Notes: a model not told the origin generated them from the sequence alone. A DNA stretch of 64,000 bases from Pollutimonas sp963706785 (GCA_963706785.1 CAVPNJ010000004.1:1-64000); one strand, 5' to 3'. Positions 36,910-46,572 are shown, numbered from the stretch's first letter. A program made the numbers and translations.

Positions 36910-38810
36910 TCAAAGCTCCAACTGCATCCCCATTTCTACGACACGGTTGGGCGGAATTCTATAGAAACGCGTACTTCCACTGGCATTGCGAGCCATGATC
37001 CCAAACAGGCGTCGCCGCCTGAAAGATAGAATGGTAATTTTCGCACCGGAAAAATGGTTTGCCGCGACAAAAAGTAAGACGTTTGCATCGGATCCAGATT
37101 CAGCTCCGGATAATCGTGCATTATTTGCTGAAGGGCTTGAGGCACGTTGGGTTCTTGTTTGAATCCCCAGCGAGCCACCGCCTGCCATGCTGTCCGGCTT
37201 AATCTTTCTATCTTGTATCGTTCATCAAACGGCACGTAGGGTACGTCCGCGCTTTCAACGGTCAAAAACAAGGCTTGCTCGTGGAGCACCTTGTTGTGCT
37301 TCAAATTATGCAGCAATGCAGGCGGCACGGTGTTGTAGATCATGCTCATGAACACCGCTGTTCCGTGCACTCGGGTCGGGGGAAATTCCTCGAGCGATTC
37401 CATAAACGACTTCAGTGGCTGATGGTCGCCAGCCAAGGTCTCATGGATCTTTTCACGTCCTTGCTTCCAAGTGATCATCAAGGTCAACAGGCACACACCG
37501 ACGAGTAATGGGACCCAACCGCCATCGAATATTTTTAGCGTGTTCGACGAAAACAGCAACACGTCCATGACCAAAAACAGACTGACCAAACCAAGCCAAA
37601 ACAGGCGCTTTATGCCGTGCGTACTGCGCGGCAGGACCGCAAAGGCGAGCAACGATGTCATCAACATCGTACCTGTCACGGCAAAGCCATAAGCGTGCGC
37701 CAACCCGGCGGAGGATCCAAACGAAAGCACCAAGACCACCACGGCAATAAATAACAGTATATTTACGCGCGGAAGGTAAATCTGCCCCTCTTCTCGAGCC
37801 GACGTATGCAAAATCACCATGCGCGGCCAAAACCCCAATTGAACCGCCTGCCGAGTCACCGAAAAGGCGCCCGAAATCACCGATTGCGATGCGATCACCG
37901 TTGCCACGGTAGCTAGCACTACCATCGGTATCAAAGCCCAGTCCGGTGCCATATGAAAGAATGGATTCCCCATGGTAGATGGGTCAGCTAAAACCAGCGC
38001 CCCTTGCCCGAAATAGCATAGAAGCAAGGCAGGCAGCACCAGGCAGAACCAGGTCCGCCTGATGGCAGACCGGCCAAAATGCCCCATATCGGCATAAAGG
38101 GTTTCAGCGCCTGTCAGTGCCAGCACGATAGCGCCCAGCAATAGGAAAGTCTCCCAGGGAGCGGCCGCGATGAAGGCAAAAGCCCAGACGGGATTCAGTG
38201 CCCGCAGAATACCGGGCTCTAATATGATGCGCCAAGCCCCGAGCGCCCCCAAGGTAAGAAACCACACCAGCATGACCGGACCGAACAGCTTTCCGACCGC
38301 CCCGGTGCCGCGGGATTGAATCATAAACAGACAGGCAAGCACGAATACAGCGAGCGGCACCACCCAATCGTCCAACCTATGCGAAACAATGCTCAGCCCT
38401 TCTATCGCCGACAATACCGAGATAGCCGGGGTAATAATACTGTCACCGTAGAACAGACAGGCGCCAATCAGGCCCAGCACAATCAGCCGCCATCGTTTCG
38501 GGCCCGATACACCACGTAGAGCCAGCTCCATTAAGGCCAACGTGCCACCTTCGCCGCGATTGTCGGCACGCAAGATAATCGTCACATATTTCAGCGACAC
38601 CACAATCATCAGCATCCAGAACATCAGAGACAGCAAGCCCAGGATCTCCGCTTCGCCGGGCTTCGACATCTGCCCCAGAGCGGCCTTGATGGTATACAGC
38701 GGACTTGTACCGATGTCCCCATAAACCACTCCCAGGGCACCAATCAAAATCGCCGCTCCTGGCGAAGCGCCACGCTTCACATGGTCCTGCGGCACAGTCG
38801 TATCATTCAT
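36910..38810 (-). pseudogene. kup: Kup low-affinity potassium transporter, frameshifted near 37020
   Basis: Kup/KUP-family K+/H+ symporter with about 12 membrane segments in the first 430 residues and a cytoplasmic tail. Hallmarks: LGVVYGDIGTSPLYTIKAAL, NRGEGGTLALMELAL, GDSIITPAISVLSAIEGL. ATG 38810 (MNDTTVPQ) is preferred over 38864. Near the end the frame leaves homology after LPFYLS and stops at 36936. A one-base change around 37012-37022 restores RRRLFGIMARNASGSTRF and IPPNRVVEMGMQLEL, the normal Kup C-terminus, with a stop at 36910. It is followed upstream by a two-component system whose kinase gene ends four bases before it. Confidence 0.85.
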
Positions 38811-38814
38811 TTTT

Positions 38815-39903
38815 TTACTCTTGTCTTCTAAGCTTGGCCCCAATTCGAGGACCGGGGAATACAACAGTAATTCGTGTACCCGAAAAGGCGGGGCGGCTGG
38901 TCAGGTTCCACCAGGCACCATGCGCGCGCGCGATCTCGCGCACGATGGCTAACCCAAGACCCGATCCCCCCGCACCTGCGCGCGGCGACCGATAAAACGC
39001 TTCGAAAACGCGCTCAGCATCGTCGGGGTCGATGCCTGGTCCATTGTCTTCGACCGTCAGGGAAGGTGGATTAGCCCCCACTTGCAGCGTAATGTTGCTG
39101 GCTGCTCCGTAACGCAAGGCGTTGTCGATCAGATTGCTCAGAAGCTCTTCCAGTAACAAGGCATCCACGTCGACCCAAACCGGCTCGTCCGGTGCCACCA
39201 ACTGAAGGTCAACTTGTCGTGCACGAGCAGCCGGTATCCATTCTGCGCCGCTATTACGGACCCACTCACATAAATCACACCGGACAAAACTGTCTTGCGG
39301 CCGGTTCGAGAAATCGGCGCGGGCCAGCACGAGCAACTGTTGACCAAGCCTTATCATGCGATCAGTCACCGTTTTGATACGTTCGGCGCGCTCGCGGACG
39401 TCGTCAGGCAAATTGCGCGTAAGCATGAGCTCTGATTCGAGTTTTAAACCAGCCAGAGGGGTGCGAAGCTGGTGTGCGGCGTGCCCGATAAAGCGCTTCT
39501 GCGCCTGCATCGAATCGTCCAGTCGACTCAATAAATCATTGAAGTGTATAACCAGCGGAGCCACTTCAGACGGAAGTCCGGCCACATCGAGCATTTGCAA
39601 ATCCTCGATCGACCTTTGACTGATTTCTTGGGACAAACGGTTGATGGATGCAAGTCCGGAACGAACTCCGGAGATCAGAACCCAAGCAAATATGCCGACC
39701 AAAAGTACCTGGCTGAGCACCATGGTCCAGAAAAGATCCTGCAACAGCGAGCCTTCAAAGCTCATGTTGCGCGTCATGATCCAGGTCGCACTAAGATCAA
39801 GGACGACCAGCACGACCACCGCAGGAAACAAGCGCAAAACCAGCTGCCGCGCAAGCGAACCCGGCGGCATGAGCTTTTTATAGATCCTTATTTTACGAGG
39901 CAC
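38815..39903 (-). CDS. Sensor histidine kinase with minimal periplasmic loop
   Basis: Protein of 362 residues of the TctE/QseC type: two membrane helices (about 20-45 and 58-80), a HAMP-like linker, the phospho-acceptor His in HAAHQLRTPLAGLKLESEL, N-box LLSNLIDNALRYG, and GPGIDPDD, GGSGLGLAIVREIA nucleotide boxes. The loop between the two helices is only about ten residues, so there is no periplasmic sensor domain. It may sense within the membrane or through Kup or another partner. It overlaps the response regulator gene by 11 bases, and kup begins four bases downstream, suggesting a link to potassium or osmotic response (inference). Confidence 0.85.
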   Translation of the reverse strand: MPRKIRIYKKLMPPGSLARQLVLRLFPAVVVLVVLDLSATWIMTRNMSFEGSLLQDLFWTMVLSQVLLVGIFAWVLISGVRSGLASINRLSQEISQRSIEDLQMLDVAGLPSEVAPLVIHFNDLLSRLDDSMQAQKRFIGHAAHQLRTPLAGLKLESELMLTRNLPDDVRERAERIKTVTDRMIRLGQQLLVLARADFSNRPQDSFVRCDLCEWVRNSGAEWIPAARARQVDLQLVAPDEPVWVDVDALLLEELLSNLIDNALRYGAASNITLQVGANPPSLTVEDNGPGIDPDDAERVFEAFYRSPRAGAGGSGLGLAIVREIARAHGAWWNLTSRPAFSGTRITVVFPGPRIGAKLRRQE

Positions 39904-40567
39904 TTTCTATATCAAGCAGATAACCGAAACCGCGCACCGTCTGTATGCCGGCACCGGTACCCTCGAGCCGCTTACGTAGGCGATAAACATAAACCTCGAC
40001 AGCGTTCTCGCTGAAATCGGCATCCCAGGCCGAAAGCGAATTAACGATCTGCCGTTTGGTAACGACCCGGCCGGCCCGAGCCATCAACATTTCGAGCACC
40101 GACAATTCGCGCACCGAGAGCGAGAGGCGTTCACCGTGCACGCGGACTTCCCGGCCCACGGTGTCAAATTGCAAAGGTCCCGTTTCGATATAAGGTTGGG
40201 CCTGCCCCGCGCGACGCCGTCCAAAGGCGCGTACGCGCGCGGCGAGCTCGGACAACTCGAATGGTTTAGTGACGTAATCGTCGGCACCAGCGTCGAGCCC
40301 CGCCACGCGGTCCTCCACGCCGTCACGTGCGGTCAGAATAAGTACAGGCACTTGTCGATTGCTGGCGCGTAAGCCGCGCAGCACGTCTAGCCCGCTCTCA
40401 CCGGGCAAATTTAGATCAAGCAGTAAAAGATCGTAGCTTTGACCGGCGACCGCGCCGTGCACGTGCTCGCCATTTTGAAGCCAGTCGACGGCATAGCCTT
40501 GCTCGATTAGGAATTCCTGCAGAGCGTGCCCCAACGTGGCGTCGTCTTCGATAACTAAGAGTCTCAT
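39893..40567 (-). CDS. OmpR-family response regulator
   Basis: Protein of 224 residues with a receiver domain (acidic pair EDD at 7-9, phospho-accepting Asp51 in LLLLDLNLPGESG, Lys in YVTKPFELSELAARV) and a C-terminal winged-helix DNA-binding domain (SVRELSVLEMLMARAGRVVT; VEVYVYRLRKRL). It is the partner of the overlapping kinase. Similar to the TctD/QseB group. Confidence 0.9.
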   Translation of the reverse strand: MRLLVIEDDATLGHALQEFLIEQGYAVDWLQNGEHVHGAVAGQSYDLLLLDLNLPGESGLDVLRGLRASNRQVPVLILTARDGVEDRVAGLDAGADDYVTKPFELSELAARVRAFGRRRAGQAQPYIETGPLQFDTVGREVRVHGERLSLSVRELSVLEMLMARAGRVVTKRQIVNSLSAWDADFSENAVEVYVYRLRKRLEGTGAGIQTVRGFGYLLDIESAS

Positions 40568-40672
40568 AACGTGATTCTATATCGAAGCGGCCACGAGATC
40601 GTCATTCACCGGGAATTTATTCGCGGCGATTAACGATAGGCAAACGACGGCGTGTCGGCCTGGGCTCGCACG

Positions 40673-41147
40673 CTATCCAGGCGTTGCCGCCTGGGCGTTG
40701 CCCGTACTAGTCGTGCTGCCCGAGGTCTCTTTGGATCCGGTCGCGTAATAAATCCCAATCGCTTCAGCCCAGCGTTTTTGGCACTGCTCATGACCTGTGC
40801 AAGTACTTCGTAACGGGTGTTCACATCTGCCCGAATACGTAGTTCAGGCTGTGGATCGAGTATCGCTTCGGCAGCAAATCGTTGTGTCAGTTGATCTGCC
40901 GGTTATGGCCTGCTCGTTCCAGAACAATTGGCCTTGCGCGTCGACCGCCAGATCGATGGTTTTGGGCTCTTGCTCGACGGGCTGCAGAGGAGGCCTGCGG
41001 AACATTGATCTTGATCGAATGGCTAAGCAAGGGTGCGGTAATAATGAAAATTACCAGCAGTACCAGCATCACGTCGATCAAAGGCACCATATTGATCTCG
41101 GAGACCGTATGATTGGTACCTTTGTTGTCAAAGCTGCCGAACGCCAT
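40673..41147 (-). pseudogene. exbD: ExbD, with two or three frameshifts
   Basis: ExbD is the small TonB-system subunit with one N-terminal membrane helix. The first part is normal: VSEINMVPLIDVMLVLLVIF with the essential Asp, then ITAPLLSHSIKINVPQASSA. The rest is spread over other frames: VEQEPKTIDLAVDAQGQLFW after a surplus base near 40983, then DQLTQRFAAEAILDPQPELR and VLAQVMSSAKNAGLKRLGFI after another near 40903. A Gly/Ser/Thr-rich tail ending at 40673 fits a third shift; without it the last frame runs to 40630. As given, the gene would encode only a truncated 86-residue product. It overlaps nothing and follows exbB directly. Confidence 0.8.
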
Positions 41148-41971
41148 TTATTTCTCCTTCGGGGTGGCAAGCACGACATGGCGGGCTTTGTTTGAAGACT
41201 CGGACACTTGCTGCCCCGTAGACAGGAAAGTGAACAGGTCGTGAGCAAACACGTCAAGGCGCGCCAGATAAACACGATTGCTACGCACAAATCCGTTATA
41301 GGCTAATACCGCCGGAATTGCCACTGCCAAACCCAGTCCTGTCATGATCAAGGCCTCGCCCACTGGCCCGCGATGCGATTGATGGTCACGCCGTCAGCCA
41401 AGGCAATACCCACCAATGCATGGTATACGCCCCAGACCGTGCCGAATAGGCCGACGAAGGGAGCCGTCGAACCAATCGACGCCAGGATGGTCAAGCCATT
41501 TTCAAGCCGGGCGGTTTCTTCGTCGATCACCTTGCGTATGGTCCGCGTCACGAACGCGCCAGTGGAACCTTTCTCTTCGAGCTTCATGGCACCATACTTT
41601 GCATGATGGCTGCGGGCATGAATAGCATGAATCGCCAGATGAGCAAATGGTTCATTGGCCCCGTGGGTCGCGATTTCGTTCTCGACCTGCTCCAATGAAC
41701 TTGCTGCCCAGAAGTCCCGCAGGAATTTTTTCGAGCGCTGGCCTATACGTATGTTCGTAAACGACTTAACGAATATCAGGTACCAACTGGTGATGGACAT
41801 CAGCAGAAGGAAGGCGAACAAGGTCTTCCCAACGACGTCGCTCTGCGAAATGAAATGCAACATTCCCGTTTCCGGAGCCGCCGAGGATGCCGCGCTAGCC
41901 GGCTGCGCAGCAGCTGCGGCATCGCTTAGCTGAGCAAGCACAAGAAGTGCGCTATCTAAATATTCCAACAT
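41148..41971 (-). pseudogene. exbB: ExbB, frameshifted at 41367-41369
   Basis: MotA/TolQ/ExbB proton-channel family. The first 200 residues are normal: VVGKTLFAFLLLMSITSWYL, then GLTILASIGSTAPFVGLFGT and VWGVYHALVGIALADGV. After NRIAG the frame misreads and stops at 41348. Adding one G to the GGG at 41367-41369 restores GPVGEALIMTGLGLAVAIPAV and continues to 41148, giving about 274 residues. It energises TonB from the proton gradient together with ExbD. The order is tonB-exbB-exbD. Confidence 0.85.
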
Positions 41972-41981
41972 ACGTCAGGTC

Positions 41982-42896
41982 CTATAAAACGAAATCAAAA
42001 GGGATATCGGCCATCGCCTGATACGCGACACCGTTTTCTGTATATGGCTTGAAACGCGCCGTACGGGCGGCCTTCAGCGCAGCTTCATCCAGGCGCGCAT
42101 ATCCCGACGATGAACGCACCGTTACGTTAACGACCGAGCCCTGGGCGGAAATCAACACTCGCACGACTACCCTGCCTTGCTCGCCGCGACGCTCGGACGC
42201 TCGTGGATATTGCGGGCTAGGACGTTTACCCAGATAGTCCACCTTGTTTATCAATCGTGGCCGGTCCGGATCTACGGGTGCGGAAGGTGCTTTGGGCGTG
42301 GCCGGTGCACTAGCCTTGCCGGTTGGTATTGCGGCCGATTCTGCCTTAACCGGCCCCTTGGCCGCCGGCTTGGGAGCGGGCTGGGGCGGCTCGGGTTTAG
42401 GTCTAGGCTTGGGCTTGGGCTTTGGCTCGGGTTTCGGTTCCGGCTGGGGCTCTGACTTCGGTTCTGATTTCGGCTCAGGTCTCGCCTCAGGCCGGATCGT
42501 GTCTGGGTCGGGCTTAACCTCAGCTTTGGGAATCGGTTCTGGGGCGACTTCAGGTTCGGGAATCGGTTCAGGGATAACTTCAGGTTCCGGTTCAGGGATA
42601 ACTTCAGGTTCCGGTTCAGGGATTTGTTCTGGAACGACCTGCGGCTCGGGCGGAACTGCCGCCACTTCCTGAGCTGGCTCGACTTCGGACTCGGCACTTG
42701 CAGCCGCATCGACCGGCTCTTCGGCAATCTCTACGAACCGGACTTCCACCGTTTCAGGTAACTCGATCTGCGGCTTAATCGGGGGCGATGCCAAGATCGC
42801 GGCAAGCACTGCCAGATGCAGTCCAACCGCAACTACTACACCGGCCACCTTTACCAACACGTAGCGGGATTTCAGTTCGGCAGGCTCACGCGGCAT
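41982..42896 (-). CDS. tonB: TonB energy-transducing protein
   Basis: Protein of 304 residues: one N-terminal membrane helix (VVVAVGLHLAVLAAILA with the His used in ExbB coupling), a long Pro/Glu/Lys periplasmic spacer (EPEPEVIPEPEPEVIPEPIP; KPEPKPKPKPRPKPEP) and the C-terminal TonB fold (SPQYPRASERRGEQGRVVVR; GYARLDEAALKAARTARFKP). It links the inner-membrane ExbBD complex to outer-membrane siderophore receptors. It is the first gene of the tonB-exbB-exbD unit, with a Fur-like box about 90 bases upstream. The frame is intact although both partners are broken as written. Confidence 0.92.
   Translation of the reverse strand: MPREPAELKSRYVLVKVAGVVVAVGLHLAVLAAILASPPIKPQIELPETVEVRFVEIAEEPVDAAASAESEVEPAQEVAAVPPEPQVVPEQIPEPEPEVIPEPEPEVIPEPIPEPEVAPEPIPKAEVKPDPDTIRPEARPEPKSEPKSEPQPEPKPEPKPKPKPRPKPEPPQPAPKPAAKGPVKAESAAIPTGKASAPATPKAPSAPVDPDRPRLINKVDYLGKRPSPQYPRASERRGEQGRVVVRVLISAQGSVVNVTVRSSSGYARLDEAALKAARTARFKPYTENGVAYQAMADIPFDFVL
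42571..42619. repeat. Tandem 24-base repeat in the TonB spacer
   Basis: Two near-identical 24-base units encode repeated PEPEPEVI in the proline-rich spacer of TonB. Such repeats can expand or contract and change the periplasmic reach of TonB. Confidence 0.7.
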
Positions 42897-42980
42897 TGAT
42901 CAGCATTTAGAAGGTTGAACAGGCGGCGCGAACAACTCGCAAACCCGCTGCAATTTAGACAAGAGCAAAAGAGTAACAGA

Positions 42981-43001
42981 AATGCGAACCATTCGCAATT
43001 A
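42981..43001. promoter_or_regulatory. Fur-like box upstream of tonB
   Basis: The palindrome TGCGAACCATTCGCA (42983-42997), inside AATGCGAACCATTCGCAATT, has perfect TGCGAA/TTCGCA half-sites, the usual 7-1-7 style of beta-proteobacterial Fur boxes. It lies about 85 bases before the tonB ATG, as expected for iron-repressed TonB. Confidence 0.6.
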
Positions 43002-43144
43002 TGAGAACGATGAGTGCGCTAAGAAGCTGTCTTAGTTTACTGCTGGATTAACACGCGCGAGATGTGCTCATGAACGCGGAATTTTCGGCATGTAAACGGG
43101 CCATCATTCTGAAATTCTGCATAAGGCACTGACGCCGTATCCAA

Positions 43145-43183
43145 AAGAAAAAGTGGCATAGCGCCGTATGCGCTATGCCACTC
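43145..43183 (-). terminator. Terminator of the amidase-Bug unit
   Basis: Thirteen perfectly paired bases (43152-43164 with 43170-43182) enclose a five-base loop and on the minus strand are followed by CTTTTTCTTTT. The remaining gap 42897-43217 holds the Fur-like box and nothing else I recognise. Confidence 0.8.
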
Positions 43184-43217
43184 ATCTACAGTAACCGGTT
43201 AAGGTAGCCTGGTGTTG

Positions 43218-44522
43218 CTATTTCGCTTCCGACTGCACCGATCCAATAATGGACGTTACAGCATTGGCGGCGGCAAGCAATCGGGTATCTTGTCCAAAGC
43301 GTCCGATTAATTGCGCACCGAGCGGCAAGCCGGCAGGGCCAATATCGATGGGAAAGGAAACTGACGGCAAATGCAACAGCGTCCACAGTGCGCCAAAGCG
43401 CGGATCCCCTGCCGACGAAAGACCTTCGTCGGCCTCGCCGGCCGCGGCAGGATACAAGACCGCGTCAACACCTTCGAATAGGGCATCCGATCGCAATTGC
43501 GCCTCGCGCACTTGTTGACGCATCGAGATGTACTCGTCGTAGCCTATGTGTTCGCCCTGCAGCAAGCGGGCATTAAGGCGCGGGCTGAGTTGGTCGTTGT
43601 ACAAAAGGCGTTCGTTTGCCAGACTTTGTCTCGCTTCGTACATGAAGAGCCGAGATTGGATCGATATCAGTGGCTCTAAATCTTCAGGAAGCCAAACCCG
43701 GGTAACGGTGCAGCCGGCTGACTCAAGCCGATGAACAAGCGTCTCGATCGCGCGTATCGTTTCGGGCCGCACATAATCCCATTGGCGCGACATGCAAAGC
43801 GCGATGCGAGGCTTGAAACCAACAGTAGCGACAGTCGTCGCCCCGTGAAGCCCTAATGTGAAGAAAGCTGCATCTTCGACGCTTCGTGCAATGACGCCTA
43901 TGGTGTCCTGCGTCGGACTGAGGTCCTTCATACCAGCTGGCGAAATAAGATCGAAAGTCGGCTTGTAACCCACGACACCGCAATACACGGCCGGACGCAT
44001 GATGGAACCAGTGGTCTGGGTGGCGTAGGCAACTGGCGTCATATAGTCGGCCACCGCCGCCGCCGACCCGCTGGAGGAACCCCCCGGCGTATGACTCAGG
44101 CGCAGAGGATTTCGTGCCTTGCTGGGTGTTTGTGTCGCGAATTCGCCGGTTGCCACCTTACCCAGCACCACGGCACCACGGCTCTTGGCCATTCGGACGC
44201 AAGAAGCATCGTGCTCGGGTTGATGGTTCTTATAGATGGCCGATCCATAAGCCGTCGGATAGTCCGCCGTGTCGATAACGTCTTTGATCGCAAAGGGAAC
44301 ACCGCGCAGGGGACCCGAAACAAAGTTATCGTCGGCTCGGCTGGCTTCCGTCAGGGCTTGTTCGGGATCGCAAGCGACAAAGGCCCCGACCTCGTGGTTG
44401 CGTTCGGCAATCCTTTCCAGGCAATCCCGAACCAAAGCGACGCTGGTAATTTCGCCACTTTCTATCGCCTTTGCTGCCTGAACCACGCCCAAGCGGTTCA
44501 GATTCTTGATTCTCGCCGTCAT
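43218..44522 (-). CDS. Amidase signature-family enzyme
   Basis: Protein of 434 residues with the Ser-cisSer-Lys machinery: Lys in GVPFAIKDVIDTADY, the Gly/Ser-rich loop TPGGSSSGSAAAVADY and the nucleophile Ser in ATQTTGSIMRPAVYCG. It hydrolyses an amide to acid and ammonia; family members also include Glu-tRNA amidotransferase A, but the short length and neighbours suggest a catabolic amidase. Its start overlaps the Bug gene stop by four bases, so uptake and hydrolysis are coupled. The LysR gene at 45638 is the likely regulator. Substrate unknown. Confidence 0.85.
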   Translation of the reverse strand: MTARIKNLNRLGVVQAAKAIESGEITSVALVRDCLERIAERNHEVGAFVACDPEQALTEASRADDNFVSGPLRGVPFAIKDVIDTADYPTAYGSAIYKNHQPEHDASCVRMAKSRGAVVLGKVATGEFATQTPSKARNPLRLSHTPGGSSSGSAAAVADYMTPVAYATQTTGSIMRPAVYCGVVGYKPTFDLISPAGMKDLSPTQDTIGVIARSVEDAAFFTLGLHGATTVATVGFKPRIALCMSRQWDYVRPETIRAIETLVHRLESAGCTVTRVWLPEDLEPLISIQSRLFMYEARQSLANERLLYNDQLSPRLNARLLQGEHIGYDEYISMRQQVREAQLRSDALFEGVDAVLYPAAAGEADEGLSSAGDPRFGALWTLLHLPSVSFPIDIGPAGLPLGAQLIGRFGQDTRLLAAANAVTSIIGSVQSEAK

Positions 44523-45508
44523 TCTAAAGAAATCCCCGCATCGCTAATTACCTTTGCCCATTTGTCATGCTCGGCCTTGACGAAGGCGGTGAACTCTTCA
44601 GATGATCCACCGGCCGGCTCCGCACCCTGCGCCATCAACTGCTCTTTTATCTCTGGTTTGTCGAGAATTTTGCGCAGCTCGGAATTCAGCTTAGCGACAA
44701 TCGCCGGATCGGTCTTGGCGGGTACAAACAGACCAAACCATCCGTTCACTTCATACTGCGGCAACCCGGCTTCGGCCATCGAGGGTACTTCCGGCAATAG
44801 TGGCGAACGCTGCGACGAAGTAATGGCCAGCGCACGAAGCTTGCCGGACTTGATATGCGGCAAGCACAAGGGCAGATTGCAGAACATCACCTGAACACGG
44901 CCGGGCAGCAGGTCATTCAGGGCGGCCCCGCCGCCACCGTACGGAATGTGCAGCAAGTTGGCCTTAGTCATTGAGTTGAACAGTTCACCGGACAAATGCA
45001 TGCTGCCGCCATTGCCCGTAGAAGCGTATGAGAGATTCTCTTTCGGCGCGAAGGCGATCAACTCTTTGACAGACTTTACCGGGACATCAGGATTCACCAC
45101 CAGCACATTAGGAACGGTAGCCACGTTGGTAACGGCGATGAAGTCGCGCAATGGGTCGAACCGCAAGTTCTTGAAAAGACTGGGATTGACCGCATTGGTA
45201 CTGGTCGGCCCCAATAAAAGCGTATAGCCGTCAGGTGTAGCTCGAGCGGCCACAGTAGCCCCGATATTGCCGCCGGCGCCGGATTTGTTCTCTACGACGA
45301 CTGGCTGGCCCAACGAGTCGGATAGGCCCTTAGCGGCTATCCGCCCCAACGTGTCTGTAACACTACCAGGGCCGAACGGCACGATAAGGGTAATGGGTCT
45401 GGACGGATATTCAGAAGCTTGCGCCGAAGCGGCCGGTAAAGCGAAAGGCATGGCTGCGACGGCGAGGGCCGACGCTACATGCAGCACACGTGATCCAAAT
45501 GTCATCAT
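44519..45508 (-). CDS. Bug-type (TctC) periplasmic solute-binding protein
   Basis: Protein of 329 residues with a Sec signal peptide (cleavage around ALPAASAQA) and the Bug family blocks YPSRPITLIVPFGPGSVTD, VVENKSGAGGNIGATVAARA and TPDGYTLLLGPTSTNAVNPS. Bug proteins capture carboxylates and related molecules in the periplasm, usually for tripartite tricarboxylate transporters; no TctAB permease is nearby, as is common for orphan Bug genes. It is first in the unit with the amidase, divergent from a LysR gene. Confidence 0.9.
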   Translation of the reverse strand: MMTFGSRVLHVASALAVAAMPFALPAASAQASEYPSRPITLIVPFGPGSVTDTLGRIAAKGLSDSLGQPVVVENKSGAGGNIGATVAARATPDGYTLLLGPTSTNAVNPSLFKNLRFDPLRDFIAVTNVATVPNVLVVNPDVPVKSVKELIAFAPKENLSYASTGNGGSMHLSGELFNSMTKANLLHIPYGGGGAALNDLLPGRVQVMFCNLPLCLPHIKSGKLRALAITSSQRSPLLPEVPSMAEAGLPQYEVNGWFGLFVPAKTDPAIVAKLNSELRKILDKPEIKEQLMAQGAEPAGGSSEEFTAFVKAEHDKWAKVISDAGISLE

Positions 45509-45562
45509 GGCCTAGATTCCAAAAATAATAGTTGATAAAAATGGTAAAACCGATTGATAGAC

Positions 45563-45608
45563 GAAGGTTAAGGTCGCCCCATTGATATGTCCAATATAAT
45601 TAACCTTC
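45563..45608. promoter_or_regulatory. Inverted repeat in LysR/Bug intergenic region
   Basis: GAAGGTTAA (45563-45571) and TTAACCTTC (45600-45608) are perfect inverted 9-mers separated by 28 bases, between the divergent Bug and LysR starts. It may be a LysR recognition region. Confidence 0.4.
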
Positions 45609-45637
45609 CCCATTGAGACATTTATCGACATAATCAG

Positions 45638-46528
45638 ATGCTTCACTCTCGAGCCCTCGAGGCCTTTATTGCCGTCGCCGAGGAATTGCACTTCGGCAAT
45701 GCAGCGCAAAGGCTGCACATAAGCCAGCCACCACTCAGCCAACAGATCCGGCGCTTCGAAGAAGAAGTCGGAACCCCCCTATTTGTACGCAGCACTCGCT
45801 CGGTAAGGCTGACGCCAGCCGGCGTCGTACTACTGAAGAAAGCCAAGCAGCTTGTTTCAGACGGACAAGCGGCGATCGTGGCCGCCCGGCGGCGAGCCGC
45901 TGGTGACTGTGGCAATCTGACTATCGGTTTTACGAGTACCGCGGCCTATCAGCTGCTTCCAAAATTGCTTGCGGGTTACCATGCTCGCCACCCGGATATC
46001 GCCCTTACCTTGAAAGAGGATCTATCCACTAATCTTATTCCCCTGCTTGCCGAAGGCCGCATCGACCTGGCGCTGCTGCGCCGGCCGGCCGCAGCCTCGC
46101 ACGAATCGCTGGTGTTCACGCGCGTCAGCAGGGAAGCCATGCGCGTCGCCATGCCGCAGGATCACCCTTACGCGAAGTTGGAAAGCGTCTCGCCCGATTT
46201 ACTCCATGCCATTCCCTTTATTGGATTCAGCGCCGAAGCTGCCTTGTATTTCAGGGAACGGATTCAAAGCATATTCGCCCACTTCCAAATCCAGCCTCGC
46301 ATATTGCATGAAAGCGTCATGCCAACGCTGCTTTCCTTGGTCGAGGCCGGGATGGGGCTCGCGCTTGTGCCTGAGTCGGCTTCAAACCTGCGTCCGTCCG
46401 GCTTGCGGTTCCTTCCCTTGCGCGGCGGCGAAAGTATTGCCGCAATCGATTTATATTGCGCGCAGCGTCGTTTTGATGACAATCCCGCCATCAAAACAGC
46501 GTGGTCGATACTGGGCCGCTTCGACTAG
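45638..46528 (+). CDS. LysR-family transcriptional regulator
   Basis: Protein of 296 residues. The N-terminal helix-turn-helix (ELHFGNAAQRLHISQPPLSQ, then QIRRFEEEVGTPLFVR) and the effector domain are typical of the CatR/CbnR/BenM-like group that answers to aromatic or small organic acids. It is transcribed away from the Bug-amidase unit with 129 bases between starts, so it probably controls that unit. The frame is intact. Confidence 0.88.
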   Translation: MLHSRALEAFIAVAEELHFGNAAQRLHISQPPLSQQIRRFEEEVGTPLFVRSTRSVRLTPAGVVLLKKAKQLVSDGQAAIVAARRRAAGDCGNLTIGFTSTAAYQLLPKLLAGYHARHPDIALTLKEDLSTNLIPLLAEGRIDLALLRRPAAASHESLVFTRVSREAMRVAMPQDHPYAKLESVSPDLLHAIPFIGFSAEAALYFRERIQSIFAHFQIQPRILHESVMPTLLSLVEAGMGLALVPESASNLRPSGLRFLPLRGGESIAAIDLYCAQRRFDDNPAIKTAWSILGRFD

Positions 46529-46572
46529 CAGGTATACCTATAGCGGCGCGTAACCGGCGGCGCCGAAAATAA

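Noticed and set aside
41148..41363. Separate small gene after exbB
   Set aside because: GEALIMTGLGLAVAIPAV is the well-known C-terminal part of ExbB, joined by restoring one base.
42244..42672. Gly-rich plus-strand open frame
   Set aside because: It is the complement of the proline-rich TonB spacer and only mirrors its repeats.
44091..44894. Open frame of 267 codons on the plus strand
   Set aside because: It is antisense to the intact amidase and Bug genes and shows no coherent motif.
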